Made by a program: the position numbers and the translations under genes. Below, piece after piece: positions 53,531-62,301 of a DNA stretch of 64,000 nt. This DNA comes from Halioglobus japonicus (lineage in GTDB: Bacteria; Pseudomonadota; Gammaproteobacteria; Pseudomonadales; Halieaceae), in contig NZ_CP019450.1 in assembly GCF_001983995.1 (NCBI RefSeq), positions 806,001 to 870,000 on the forward strand. Reading direction: 5' to 3'. The notes under the pieces were generated by a model. It was given only the letters and a program-made list of their open reading frames with translations, was not told the DNA's origin and ran no database searches. The first letter of the stretch is position 1. Each line of letters begins with the position of its first letter.

Positions 53531-54340
53531 TCAGGGCAGTGCGCTCACCCAGTCGCTCTGCTCAAACCATTTTTTGCGCAGGTTGGTGAGCACGCCGGTT
53601 TTCTCGTATGCCCGCAGGTAGTTGCTTACCAGATTCTGAAAAGAGGGGTCGTCGAGGCTCACGGCAATGCCTACGGGTTCGATGGTTAACGGTTCCTGCA
53701 GCGTAACTAGGCCAGCGTCCCGGTGGCGCAGCACGGCGAGCTTGCACACGGCCATATCGGCCATTAGTGCATCCACTTTACCTTGCAGCAGCATTGCTAC
53801 GCCGGCATCACTGCTCTCTACCGCCACCAGGTTAGCATCGGGGGCGATTTCGCTGACGAACATGGCGCTGGTTGAGTTCTCCACGGCGGCCAGCTTAAGG
53901 TCAGCGCGATTAAAGTCCTCGCTGTTCTGGGCGGCGGCCAGCACTGAACTGCGAGTCAGGATTGACTTGCCAGACATCATGTAGGGGCCGATGAAGTGGG
54001 CCCGCTCGGAGCGCTCCGGGGTAATCGAGAGATTCGACATAATCATGTCGATCTCATCGTTCTCCAGGGCGTCCAGCAGCTCGCCGAAGGGCAGGACCTT
54101 GATATCCAGCTCGACGCGCATGGCCTTGGCCAGGCCTTTGGCGAGATCAATATCAAAGCCCATGACGCCGCCTTGCTTGCTAATGGCCGTCATGGGCGGT
54201 TGGTCACCGGAGGTGCCTACCGTCAGGGTCTTGAAATCGATAACACGCTGCAGCGAGTCCCCCGCGAGAGTGACTGGGGTAATAGCGAGGGCAACAAGAA
54301 AAGCAAAACCCGGCAAAAGCCGGGTGAAAGAGGTGGTCAT
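53531..54340 (-). CDS. Periplasmic amino-acid-type solute-binding protein
   Basis: 269 residues: signal peptide (FAFLVALAITPVTLAGD) and a family 3 solute-binding fold (LTVGTSGDQPPMTAISKQGG, MGFDIDLAKGLAKAMRVELD, MIMSNLSITPERSERAHF). Such proteins bind polar amino acids or serve as sensors. No permease or ATPase is nearby, so the transport partner is unknown. Confidence 0.85.
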   Translation of the reverse strand: MTTSFTRLLPGFAFLVALAITPVTLAGDSLQRVIDFKTLTVGTSGDQPPMTAISKQGGVMGFDIDLAKGLAKAMRVELDIKVLPFGELLDALENDEIDMIMSNLSITPERSERAHFIGPYMMSGKSILTRSSVLAAAQNSEDFNRADLKLAAVENSTSAMFVSEIAPDANLVAVESSDAGVAMLLQGKVDALMADMAVCKLAVLRHRDAGLVTLQEPLTIEPVGIAVSLDDPSFQNLVSNYLRAYEKTGVLTNLRKKWFEQSDWVSALP

Positions 54341-54353
54341 GGCATCTGTTTCC

Positions 54354-54629
54354 TTACATCACACAGTGCTTGGCAAATGTAGACGCCTCGCTGGCGGTCC
54401 ATTCTCCCTTGTCCTTCTCGGACAGTTTTTCGCACCATTTTTCTGAACCCACCTCGCTGCCATCGATAATGCAGTTCTTGGCAAAGGTGGCAGCGTCGCC
54501 GCCTGTCCACTCGGATTTGGGTTGTTCTTTTTTCTCGTTACACCAGCGTTCACTACCCGGTTCAGCGCTGCAGGCGCTCAGAATCAGTGCGCCCGCAATA
54601 AGACCGGTGGCAAGGAAAGTTCGTTTCAT
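54354..54629 (-). CDS. DUF3012 lipoprotein with two repeats
   Basis: 91 residues: a lipobox (LILSAC) after a short signal peptide, then two copies of the DUF3012 motif GSERWCNEKKEQPKSEWT and GSEKWCEKLSEKDKGEWT, each ending in FAKxC. Every repeat has two Cys that may pair. Most DUF3012 proteins I know of carry one copy; function unknown. It lies 13 bases from the solute-binding protein gene and may be expressed with it. Confidence 0.75.
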   Translation of the reverse strand: MKRTFLATGLIAGALILSACSAEPGSERWCNEKKEQPKSEWTGGDAATFAKNCIIDGSEVGSEKWCEKLSEKDKGEWTASEASTFAKHCVM

Positions 54630-54750
54630 TGTTGTGTCCTTCTGGGTGTGCATTCTCTTTCAGTATTGCACTGGTTTGGGAATGTCGCCAGTTTCGTGAC
54701 ATCTGGGTATCTGCAATTGCAATTTCCCGGGGGGTGCTAAATAATGGGAT

Positions 54751-55097
54751 ATGTCAGAATCACTATCCCACAACGACACCCGTACCCCGTCGCCGCCCTA
54801 CGGTTACTCCAGGGAGTGTCACCACTCCCGCGAGCAGCAGATGCATATTGTGGCCGAGTATCATGCCCATAAAATCCGCCCCAGTCGCATTGCCTACCGG
54901 GTGGGTATTGATATCGCCTTTATCGAGGCACTGATCGCCGGAGAGGAGGAAGCTGAGCGATTCCCCGGCTGGTGGCTGATTATCGGCGCAAGCGCTATCA
55001 ACAGCGCATGCGTGACAGCAAGCGCCGGCGCGGTGTCAGCCGCTACGAGCAGCAGCAAAAAATTGAGCGCGAATACCACCGCGAGGTGGATCTCTAG
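54751..55097 (+). CDS. Small HTH-like protein with a basic tail, frameshifted
   Basis: Conserved-looking hypothetical. The N-terminal half reads REQQMHIVAEYHAHKIRPSR, then IAYRVGIDIAFIEALIAGEEE, which looks like a helix-turn-helix unit. The frame then turns into low-quality sequence after the C run 54963-54966; one more C restores a strongly basic helix (DYRRKRYQQRMRDSKRRRG, VSRYEQQQKIEREYHREVDL) ending at 55097. Corrected length about 115. I do not recognise the family; the HTH and Arg/Lys-rich tail suggest nucleic-acid binding. Confidence 0.6.
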
Positions 55098-55145
55098 CAG
55101 CGCGCCTTGCTCGGCTTAGATTTCATCAGCCGGCCCCCGTTATAG

Positions 55146-55337
55146 TCAGGGGTTGATGCCGGGTAAATCATCACCATTATGCCAGACCGAACCCATCGGG
55201 GATTTTCCTCGGTTGGGCGTGTCGCTGAGCACGTCTATTTCACCGCCCGCCTTCAGGTACTCGGCGATTTGCGCATCGATTTCGTCGCGGATGCGCGTTT
55301 TCTCAACTTCATTGGTTTTGTCTGCAGCTCGATTCAT
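55146..55337 (-). CDS. Small acidic protein, weakly SutA-like
   Basis: 63 residues from ATG 55337. A charged N-terminal helix (NEVEKTRIRDEIDAQ) is followed by IAEYLKAGGEIDVLSD, which resembles the C-terminal EFLARGGKVQEI-type segment of SutA, an RNA-polymerase-binding regulator of slow-growing Pseudomonas. The rest (PNRGKSPMGSVWHNGD) is Pro/Gly-rich. The resemblance is weak. A Pho-box-like site at 55405-55422 lies upstream in the same orientation. Confidence 0.5.
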   Translation of the reverse strand: MNRAADKTNEVEKTRIRDEIDAQIAEYLKAGGEIDVLSDTPNRGKSPMGSVWHNGDDLPGINP

Positions 55338-55404
55338 GGCCTGGCCCTGATTGTAGTTCTGGCGCAAGCATCGGCCGCCTGAGTGACGTGCAGGCTACCA
55401 ACAG

Positions 55405-55422
55405 GTGAAATTTTTATGACAC
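55405..55422 (-). promoter_or_regulatory. Pho-box-like site (minus orientation)
   Basis: Read on the minus strand, GTGTCATAAAAATTTCAC matches 15 of 18 positions of the PhoB consensus CTGTCATAAAWCTGTCAC by hand alignment. It sits 68 bases before the small SutA-like gene on that strand and about 190 bases before the lipoprotein gene on the other. Confidence 0.5.
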
Positions 55423-55500
55423 GTATTCACCTGACACCAGATGCTTCGACCGCTAACAACACGCTAGCACTACATAAGATTTAACAATTCCGACATGTCC

Positions 55501-55518
55501 AGATCACATTTTTGTCAC
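55501..55518 (+). promoter_or_regulatory. Weak Pho-box-like site before the lipoprotein gene
   Basis: AGATCACATTTTTGTCAC has two TCA half-sites 11 bases apart, the Pho-box spacing, with about 11 of 18 consensus matches. A TTGTC follows at once. A possible -10 (TTAGAC) lies a few bases later. Low confidence. Confidence 0.3.
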
Positions 55519-55610
55519 GTTGTCCTCTTAGACTGCGGCCCATAGCAACCGGTGAATGTGCCGGGAATATATGTGTCGTGCGTTCTTGCACTTTAAAACA
55601 GGGGTTCAAC

Positions 55611-56000
55611 ATGATTCGTGAAACTCGGCTGAAGCAGATATGGCTCGCGCTGCTTCTTACTTCGCTCACCGCCTGTGGTGGTTCTTCGTCTGACAATGTC
55701 TCGCCTGGTCAGATTGTTGTTGCTCCTGACGGCGACGGCGGTGGTGATGGCGGCGGAGACGGCGGTGGTGACGGTGGCGGAGACGGCGGCGGAGACGGCG
55801 ATGTCGTCATGAGCGTTATTCCCGCGAGCCTGGAGTCGGTCATTACGCCTTCCGGTGAGACCGCGAACGACGGTCGTGAAATTTACGATATCGACGTGAC
55901 CGCGCTGCCGGGTGGTCGCTTGAATCCCGAAGGCCTGTTGCTGGGCAACGACGTCGTGTTTCGAATTTCAGGCGGCGCCCTTAGCGTCGGCAACGGTTAA
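55611..56000 (+). CDS. Gly-Asp-repeat lipoprotein
   Basis: 129 residues: signal peptide with a lipobox (LTSLTAC, then GGSSSDN), a low-complexity stretch of GDGG units (about residues 40-64), then a compact C-terminal part (SVIPASLESVITPSGETAND; LPGGRLNPEGLLLGNDVVF). It is 15 bases upstream of the beta-helix gene and so probably cotranscribed. The repeat could be a flexible, Ca2+-binding spacer; that is inference. I do not recognise the C-terminal part. Confidence 0.75.
   Translation: MIRETRLKQIWLALLLTSLTACGGSSSDNVSPGQIVVAPDGDGGGDGGGDGGGDGGGDGGGDGDVVMSVIPASLESVITPSGETANDGREIYDIDVTALPGGRLNPEGLLLGNDVVFRISGGALSVGNG
55728..55803 (+). repeat. In-frame Gly-Asp coding repeat
   Basis: Imperfect copies of a 12-base unit of the kind GGTGGTGATGGC/GGAGACGGCGGT, coding for alternating Asp and Gly runs in the lipoprotein. 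Such arrays can change copy number by slippage. Confidence 0.85.
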
Positions 56001-56015
56001 GGGAGAGATTGCAGA

Positions 56016-59000
56016 ATGAACCGTACAAAACTTTACAGCGCCGTTGCGGCAGGCCTGCTGGTTTCCACCGGCTACAGCGCTCAATCACAGGCCCAGTCCT
56101 GTGTACTTGAAGTGGCCAAAGGCGCCACTATCGTCGGTGCGACCAACGAGGATTTCCTGGTCATCGAGCAGGGTTGTCAGATCCGCGCCGAAGGTACAGC
56201 CGAGCAACCGATTAACTTTACCGCTGACAAGGCGGTGACTGGCGAGGTTGAGAACAACGAACGCGGCCTCTGGGGCGGCCTGGTCATCAACGGCTTCGCA
56301 CCGATCAACGATTGCCCGGAAGGCGTCGCAGGTGGCACCGCTGAGTGTACCAAGGAAGGCGAGGCGAACTCCGGCCTGTTTGGTGGTGACGATCCCGCTG
56401 ACAACAGCGGTATCCTGAAGTATGTGGTTGTCTCTTACGCAGGCTCCAACGTCGATCCAGAGAACCAGTTGAACGGCATTGCGTTCCAGGGTGTCGGTTC
56501 CGGTACAGAAGTTGATTACGTGCAGGTTCACAACAACCTGGACGACGGTATCGAATTCTTCGGTGGTACTGTATCCGCCAGCCACGTGGTACTGACGGGT
56601 AATGCCGATGACTCCCTCGACTGGACTGACGGTTGGCAGGGCAGCATTCAGTACTTGTACATGGAGCAGAAAGACAGCGGCGATAACCTCATCGAAGCGG
56701 ATAACCGCGAAGGTGACGAGAACGCTGAGCCGCGGTCACTGCCCGATATCACCAACATGTCTGCTTACGGTCTGGGTGGCGAGAACGGTCTGCGCTTCCG
56801 CCGCGGTACTGGCATTCACCTGACTAACAGCTTTGTTGTGGACTCCGGTACCTGTCTGCGTATTGGTGGTGAATCGCGCAACCTGCTCGGTACGGATCTG
56901 ACGATCGGCGGTACCAGCTTTGGCTGTGCCGAGACACATCGGGATGACGACGACGGCGCGGTCGAGGCCTACCTCGATACCGCAGAAGAAGTCTCCCAAA
57001 CTGGCGGCCAGGTGAACCCTGTCACACCGTCCGGTGACTTTGAATCAGCACCCTTTATCGGCGCGTTTGGTGGCGATGACTGGACAGCTGGCTGGACAGT
57101 AGCGGGTTCCGTGAGCAACGGTGGCGGCGACCTGCCGAGCACAGGTTGTCCCGCGGGTACCACAGAGGGTGGCGATATCAACGGTACGCCTTCCTGCATT
57201 TTGCCCCAGAGCATTACATCTGACCTGACCTTGTCGTCCGGCAACTTCTATGTGCTCGATGGCAAGGTTGTTGTCGGCGGCGACAACGCAGACTCCGCGA
57301 CCCTCACTGTGAACGCGGGTGTGACTATCGTAGGCGATGACGCCGAGGACTTCCTGGTTATCTCGCGGGGTTCCCAGATAGTCGCGAACGGCACCGCCAA
57401 TGCGCCGATCACGCTCACCGGTCTCGCCGACGTCGACGGCACAGGTGTGAGTGACGCGACACGCGGTCTGTGGGGCGGTCTGGTGATCAACGGTAACGCG
57501 CCGATCAACGACTGTCCTGAAGGTGCTGTTGGTGGCACCGACGAGTGCACCAAAGAAGGCGAGGCCAACTCCGGTCTGTTTGGCGGTTCCGATGCCAGCG
57601 ACTCAAGCGGTAGCCTCAAGTACGTGGTGGTCAAGTACGCCGGCTCTAACGTTGACCCTGAGAACCAGCTCAACGGCATCGCATTCCAGGGCGTCGGCTC
57701 CGGCACCATGGTCGATTATGTGCAGGTTCACAACAACCTGGACGACGGCATCGAGTTCTTTGGCGGCACTGTTTCTGCCAAGCACTTGGTGCTCACAGGC
57801 AATGCCGATGATTCTCTCGACTGGACAGACGGTTGGCAGGGCAACATTCAGTACCTGGTGATCAACCAGGCGGCTGATTCAGCAGACAACGGTATCGAAG
57901 CAGACAACCGCGAGGGCGACGAAAACGCCATGCCGCGCTCTGCGCCGATGATTGCCAACATGTCCATCGTTGGCAACCCGGGTGAGCGCGGTGTTCGTTT
58001 CCGCCGCGGTACCGGTATCCGCATGTACAACACCTACATTACCGACAACGCCACCTGTATTGACGTCGACGGTGACACCTCCAACGGCCTGCTGGGCACC
58101 GAAATCCTGTTTGACGGCGTGTCCTTCAATTGCCCTGAGGTGGTTGACGGTGACAACCCCGAACTGCAGTCCTACCTCGACAGCCTGGGCAATGTGTCCC
58201 AAACCGGTGGCTCTGTCATGCCGGTAGATCTCGCGGGCATGGGTGACTTCGAAACCGTTGACTTCATCGGTGCGGCAGACCCTGCCAACGACTGGACTGC
58301 GGGTTGGGCCTTCGGTGACATCGACCTTGGCAGCCCGGACTTCCCGGCTGAGCCTGCGGGCTGTCCCGATGGCATTACCGAAGGTGATGACATCAATGGT
58401 ACGCCCTCGTGCCTGCTGCCGCAGAGCATCATCGCCGACATGCAGCTGACCATGGGTAACTACTACGTACTCGACGGCAAGGTGACCGTGGGCGGTGATA
58501 ACACCGACTCAGCAACCCTGACGATCGATGCTGGTGTAACCATCGTCGGTGACGACGCCGAGGACTTCCTGGTCATATCTCGCGGTTCCCGGATTGTGGC
58601 AAACGGCACGGCAACCGCGCCTGTCACACTGACCGGCCTGGCCGACGTGGATGGCAGCGGTGTTGCTCCGGTGACTCGCGGTCTCTGGGGTGGTCTGGTG
58701 ATCAACGGTAACGCGCCAATCAACGACTGCCCTGAGGGTGCTCAAGGCGGCACTGTTGAGTGCACCAAGGAAGGCGAGGCCAATTCCGGCCTGTTCGGTG
58801 GCGCGGATGCCGCCGACTCAAGCGGTAGCCTCAACTATGTTGTGGTCAAGTACGCAGGTTCCAACGTCGACCCCGAAAACCAGCTGAACGGTATCGCCTT
58901 CCAGGGCGTGGGTTCCGGCACCATGGTTGACTTCATCCAGGTCCACAACAACCTCGATGACGGAATCGAGTTCTTTGGCGGCACCGTTGATGCCAAGCAC

Positions 59001-59531
59001 GTTGTACTCAGCGGCAATGCAGACGACTCGCTGGACTGGACCGACGGTTGGCAGGGCCGACTGCAGTATGTCCACATCGTCCAGGCTGATGACTCTGCCG
59101 ACAATGGTATCGAGGCTGACAACCGTGAAGGTGACGAGAACGCCGAACCGCGTTCCAACCCGACCATTGCCAACATGTCCATCATGGGTAACTCCGGCGA
59201 GCGCGGTATTCGCCTCCGCCGCGGCACCGGTGCTGACCTCTACAACGTGATGGTGAGCGGCAACGCAACCTGTATCGATGTGGATGGCGATACCTCGATC
59301 GGGCTGATAGGCATGGATATCAATATCGAGAGCGCGTCTTTCGGTTGTCCTGAGGTTGTCGACGGCGACAACGCGGACCTGCAGATTTACCTGGACGGCG
59401 CGGTTAACGTGACCCAGGACGGCAGTATTCCGACGGCCGCCACTCTGCCATCCGATGGATTCTTTGAATCCTCTGACGTGGTCGGTTCCGACTTCGACAG
59501 CTGGAAAGGCTCCTGGGTATTTGGCCTGTAA
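56016..59531 (+). CDS. Large secreted protein with three beta-helix-like modules
   Basis: 1171 residues: signal peptide (AAGLLVSTGYSAQSQAQ) then three homologous modules of about 400 residues. Each holds EDFLVI, RGLWGGLVINGxAPINDCPEG, CTKEGEANSGLFGG, NNLDDGIEFFGGTV, ADDSLDWTDGWQG and ADNREGDENA, and a conserved Cys pair. Asp/Asn-rich turns are typical of right-handed beta-helices and could bind Ca2+. Proteins of this type are often found beside TonB-dependent receptors, as here, but the function is unknown. No anchoring domain or sortase signal is seen, so it may be periplasmic or surface associated. Confidence 0.75.
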   Translation: MNRTKLYSAVAAGLLVSTGYSAQSQAQSCVLEVAKGATIVGATNEDFLVIEQGCQIRAEGTAEQPINFTADKAVTGEVENNERGLWGGLVINGFAPINDCPEGVAGGTAECTKEGEANSGLFGGDDPADNSGILKYVVVSYAGSNVDPENQLNGIAFQGVGSGTEVDYVQVHNNLDDGIEFFGGTVSASHVVLTGNADDSLDWTDGWQGSIQYLYMEQKDSGDNLIEADNREGDENAEPRSLPDITNMSAYGLGGENGLRFRRGTGIHLTNSFVVDSGTCLRIGGESRNLLGTDLTIGGTSFGCAETHRDDDDGAVEAYLDTAEEVSQTGGQVNPVTPSGDFESAPFIGAFGGDDWTAGWTVAGSVSNGGGDLPSTGCPAGTTEGGDINGTPSCILPQSITSDLTLSSGNFYVLDGKVVVGGDNADSATLTVNAGVTIVGDDAEDFLVISRGSQIVANGTANAPITLTGLADVDGTGVSDATRGLWGGLVINGNAPINDCPEGAVGGTDECTKEGEANSGLFGGSDASDSSGSLKYVVVKYAGSNVDPENQLNGIAFQGVGSGTMVDYVQVHNNLDDGIEFFGGTVSAKHLVLTGNADDSLDWTDGWQGNIQYLVINQAADSADNGIEADNREGDENAMPRSAPMIANMSIVGNPGERGVRFRRGTGIRMYNTYITDNATCIDVDGDTSNGLLGTEILFDGVSFNCPEVVDGDNPELQSYLDSLGNVSQTGGSVMPVDLAGMGDFETVDFIGAADPANDWTAGWAFGDIDLGSPDFPAEPAGCPDGITEGDDINGTPSCLLPQSIIADMQLTMGNYYVLDGKVTVGGDNTDSATLTIDAGVTIVGDDAEDFLVISRGSRIVANGTATAPVTLTGLADVDGSGVAPVTRGLWGGLVINGNAPINDCPEGAQGGTVECTKEGEANSGLFGGADAADSSGSLNYVVVKYAGSNVDPENQLNGIAFQGVGSGTMVDFIQVHNNLDDGIEFFGGTVDAKHVVLSGNADDSLDWTDGWQGRLQYVHIVQADDSADNGIEADNREGDENAEPRSNPTIANMSIMGNSGERGIRLRRGTGADLYNVMVSGNATCIDVDGDTSIGLIGMDINIESASFGCPEVVDGDNADLQIYLDGAVNVTQDGSIPTAATLPSDGFFESSDVVGSDFDSWKGSWVFGL
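56121..59520 (+). repeat. Three direct repeats within the beta-helix gene
   Basis: Modules begin at about 56121, 57315 and 58529, a period of roughly 1.2 kb, aligned at the EDFLVI motif. Stretches such as GTTCACAACAACCTGGACGA and GAGGCGAACTCCGG recur with few changes, so the copies may recombine or mis-assemble. Confidence 0.85.
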
Positions 59532-59549
59532 GCGACGAGAGTGCATTAC

Positions 59550-62180
59550 ATGAAACGCAATCGACTAGCAGCAGCGGTCACCTCAGTGCTGGCGGGACTT
59601 TCCGCCGGCACTGTTGCACAGGACATTGATGTTCCTTCGCCGCAAATCGAAGAAGTCTTTGTGCTCGGTGAGTTCATTCCTGATGAAAAGCGAGACACCT
59701 CTGAAATCTCCAATGTGGTTGGCGAAGAGGATATGAACATCGTGCCCGAGACCACCGTGGGTGCCACCCTGGCCCGTGTATCCGGTCTCAGTCTCGTGGG
59801 TGGCAAGTACGTCTATGTCCGCGGGCTCGGGGAGCGCTATTCATCAACCCTGCTCAATCGCTCAAGGATTTCATCTCCGGTACCGTTTCAGAAAACGGTG
59901 CCCCTGGATATCGTCCCCAACAATATCGTGAAGAGCCTGCTGGTACAGAAGACCTATTCTGCCCAGTATCCAGGTGATTTTTCCGGTGGTGTGGTTGATA
60001 TCCGTACCAAGACAATCCCGGATGAGGATTACCTGACGGCCAAGTTGAGGATCGGTGGCAACTCCGAGACCACGGGTGGCGACGGCATCTTCTATCGCGG
60101 TGGTGAAAACGACAACTGGGGTTGGGACGATGGTACGCGCAAGATCCCCAAAAACATCCAGGGTCTGACCAGCGAAGAGTTTGAGGACGTCGACTACCCG
60201 GCCAAGTCGAATCTCGGAGCCAGTTTCTATAACAACTGGGACATCTATGAGAAGGACATGAAGCCTATCTATTCCGGTGATCTGGAACTGGGTAAGCGCT
60301 TCGACCTCGATAATGGCCAGGCCATTGGCATTCTTGCGAACGTCAAATACACCAACATCTGGAACAATACGATCAAGGATCTGGCGCGCTATGAGTTCAC
60401 CGGTGTGGACGGTGGCAGCAACCAGACAGTGGATTACACGCGTTGGATCACCAAGCAGACGGTGAACCTGAGCGGCTTCCTCAATGTTGGCTGGGAGATC
60501 AACCAGGACAACTCGCTGTCCGTTACCGCGCTGAATCTGCGTCAGTCCGAGGACGAGGTGCAGCAGGACCGCGGTTTCTCTTCTGAGGACGATGTGACCG
60601 ATGGCACCTTCGTGGAGAGCTATCGCCTGCAGTGGACCGAGAACGAAATCATTTCCTATTCGCTGAACGGTGAGCATTACTTCAGCGGCCTCAACGATAT
60701 GCTGCTGGAGTGGCGGGTTGTCGACGGCAGCGGTTCCCGTGAAGCCCCTGATACCCGCACCTATACCTACGCCGAAGATAACTCCGGCAATATGGCCGTG
60801 GTGCATCCGGGTAGCCAGGCCGCGGGTGATTTGCGCGATGTATACCAGGCGCCTGATCGCAACTACAGCAAGCTCGATGACACGATTGAGGAATACGGCT
60901 TTGATATCGAACTGCCCCTGGACTTTCTCGATAGTGTGATCAAAGCGGGTTACTCCACTTACGAGCGTACTCGTGAGAGCGAAGACCGCCTGTTTCGATT
61001 CGAACTACAACCCGGTACACCTCAGTATGTTGCATGGCAGACGCCGCGGCAGTTGTTCAGTAATGACAACTGGATAGATCAGTACCTCGCCGTACGTGAT
61101 TTCTCGGCAGGCCAGGCGAATGCTTCGGGTATTTTCCCGTTCGCCGAATCTTCGGAGGAAGTAGAAGGGTTCTACGGTTCCTGGGATGCTCAAATTCTGT
61201 CGACGGTGCGCTTACAGTTGGGTGTGCGCGACGAGCAAACTGATATTGTCGCCGATGCGTGGGGCGGCAATACAGATCCAGGCACCGAAAACCTGGTCAA
61301 GCGCTCTTATAGCGACACGCTGCCTGCAGTGTCGATGACCTGGGAGTTTGTGGAGAATATGCAGCTGCGTTTTGCCTGGTCTGAGACGGTTAACCGTCCC
61401 AGTCTTTTGGAGATTACCGGTTCGACGCTGCGCAATCCCGAGGACCAGAACCTCTACCGCGGCAACGTGTTCCTGGAGCCGGCGGATGTAGAGAACTATG
61501 ACGCCCGTTGGGAGTGGTATTTCGGCAGCGCGGATGAAATGTCGTTGGGTGTGTTCTACAAGGAATTCACCGACCCCATCGAGATTGCCAAGATTCAGGC
61601 CCAGGGGGATATTTTCACCTGGTTCAATGCCGAGGAAGCAGAGTTGGAGGGTGTGGAGTTTGATATCCGCAAGGATCTTTACTTTGCTACCTGGTTTGAC
61701 CTCGACCCGGTGTGGGATGGGTTTCGCATTCAGGCCAACGTGTCGTGGATAGACTCTGAGGTGACACTGCTTGGTGACGGTGAAACCGCTGCGGATATTC
61801 CGCTGACAGGTGGCCGCCAGATAGCACCTCTGTTCTCCAATGAACGCCAGATGACGGGCCAGTCAGATGTATTGGGCAACCTGCTGTTTGTGTTCGAGGA
61901 CTACGATCTGGGGATTACCACCAGCCTGGCTTACAACTACACCGGTGAGCGGATTGCGCTGGTGGGTGAAAACAATGCGCCGGACATTATTGAAGAAGCC
62001 CGCGGGCGTGTTGATCTGCTGTTCAAGTATGCATTGCCCTGGGGCAATGACACGCTGGAATTCGAAGCCAAGGCGGCGAATATCCTCGATTCCGAGGTTG
62101 AGCTGACCCAGGGTGGGCAACTTTATGAGCGTTGGGACCCCGGCGTGACTTACAGCTTTGGCCTGAAGGCCAGGTTCTAG
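59550..62180 (+). CDS. TonB-dependent outer-membrane receptor
   Basis: 876 residues: signal peptide (AAAVTSVLAGLSAGTVAQ), a TonB-box candidate (IEEVFVLGEF), a plug domain (VPETTVGATLARVSGLSLVG; YVRGLGERYSSTLLN; PGDFSGGVVDIRTKTIP) and a beta-barrel ending in a terminal Phe (FGLKARF). It lacks the STN domain of FecA-type transducers. The substrate is unknown; the partner beta-helix protein and Gly-Asp lipoprotein are encoded just upstream. The TonB2 cluster in this window may energise it. ATG 59550 is chosen over an upstream GTG. Confidence 0.92.
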   Translation: MKRNRLAAAVTSVLAGLSAGTVAQDIDVPSPQIEEVFVLGEFIPDEKRDTSEISNVVGEEDMNIVPETTVGATLARVSGLSLVGGKYVYVRGLGERYSSTLLNRSRISSPVPFQKTVPLDIVPNNIVKSLLVQKTYSAQYPGDFSGGVVDIRTKTIPDEDYLTAKLRIGGNSETTGGDGIFYRGGENDNWGWDDGTRKIPKNIQGLTSEEFEDVDYPAKSNLGASFYNNWDIYEKDMKPIYSGDLELGKRFDLDNGQAIGILANVKYTNIWNNTIKDLARYEFTGVDGGSNQTVDYTRWITKQTVNLSGFLNVGWEINQDNSLSVTALNLRQSEDEVQQDRGFSSEDDVTDGTFVESYRLQWTENEIISYSLNGEHYFSGLNDMLLEWRVVDGSGSREAPDTRTYTYAEDNSGNMAVVHPGSQAAGDLRDVYQAPDRNYSKLDDTIEEYGFDIELPLDFLDSVIKAGYSTYERTRESEDRLFRFELQPGTPQYVAWQTPRQLFSNDNWIDQYLAVRDFSAGQANASGIFPFAESSEEVEGFYGSWDAQILSTVRLQLGVRDEQTDIVADAWGGNTDPGTENLVKRSYSDTLPAVSMTWEFVENMQLRFAWSETVNRPSLLEITGSTLRNPEDQNLYRGNVFLEPADVENYDARWEWYFGSADEMSLGVFYKEFTDPIEIAKIQAQGDIFTWFNAEEAELEGVEFDIRKDLYFATWFDLDPVWDGFRIQANVSWIDSEVTLLGDGETAADIPLTGGRQIAPLFSNERQMTGQSDVLGNLLFVFEDYDLGITTSLAYNYTGERIALVGENNAPDIIEEARGRVDLLFKYALPWGNDTLEFEAKAANILDSEVELTQGGQLYERWDPGVTYSFGLKARF

Positions 62181-62186
62181 TGATCA

Positions 62187-62210
62187 GGGGCGCTTAGCGC
62201 CCCTTTTTTT
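62187..62210 (+). terminator. Rho-independent terminator after the receptor
   Basis: GGGGCGC-TTA-GCGCCCC followed by seven T, seven bases after the stop codon. It ends the lipoprotein-beta-helix-receptor transcription unit. Confidence 0.95.
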
Positions 62211-62301
62211 GTCGACTCAAAGTGTCTTCGAGGGTGTGAAGCTTTGCTAGCAAGCGTCGGGAGTCAGCCTGCGAAATGGCGACGCTCTTGAGAGACGGCG
62301 A

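Noticed and set aside
58818..59546. A 242-residue frame antisense to the beta-helix gene
   Set aside because: Shadow of the repeats; the same shadow recurs opposite each module.
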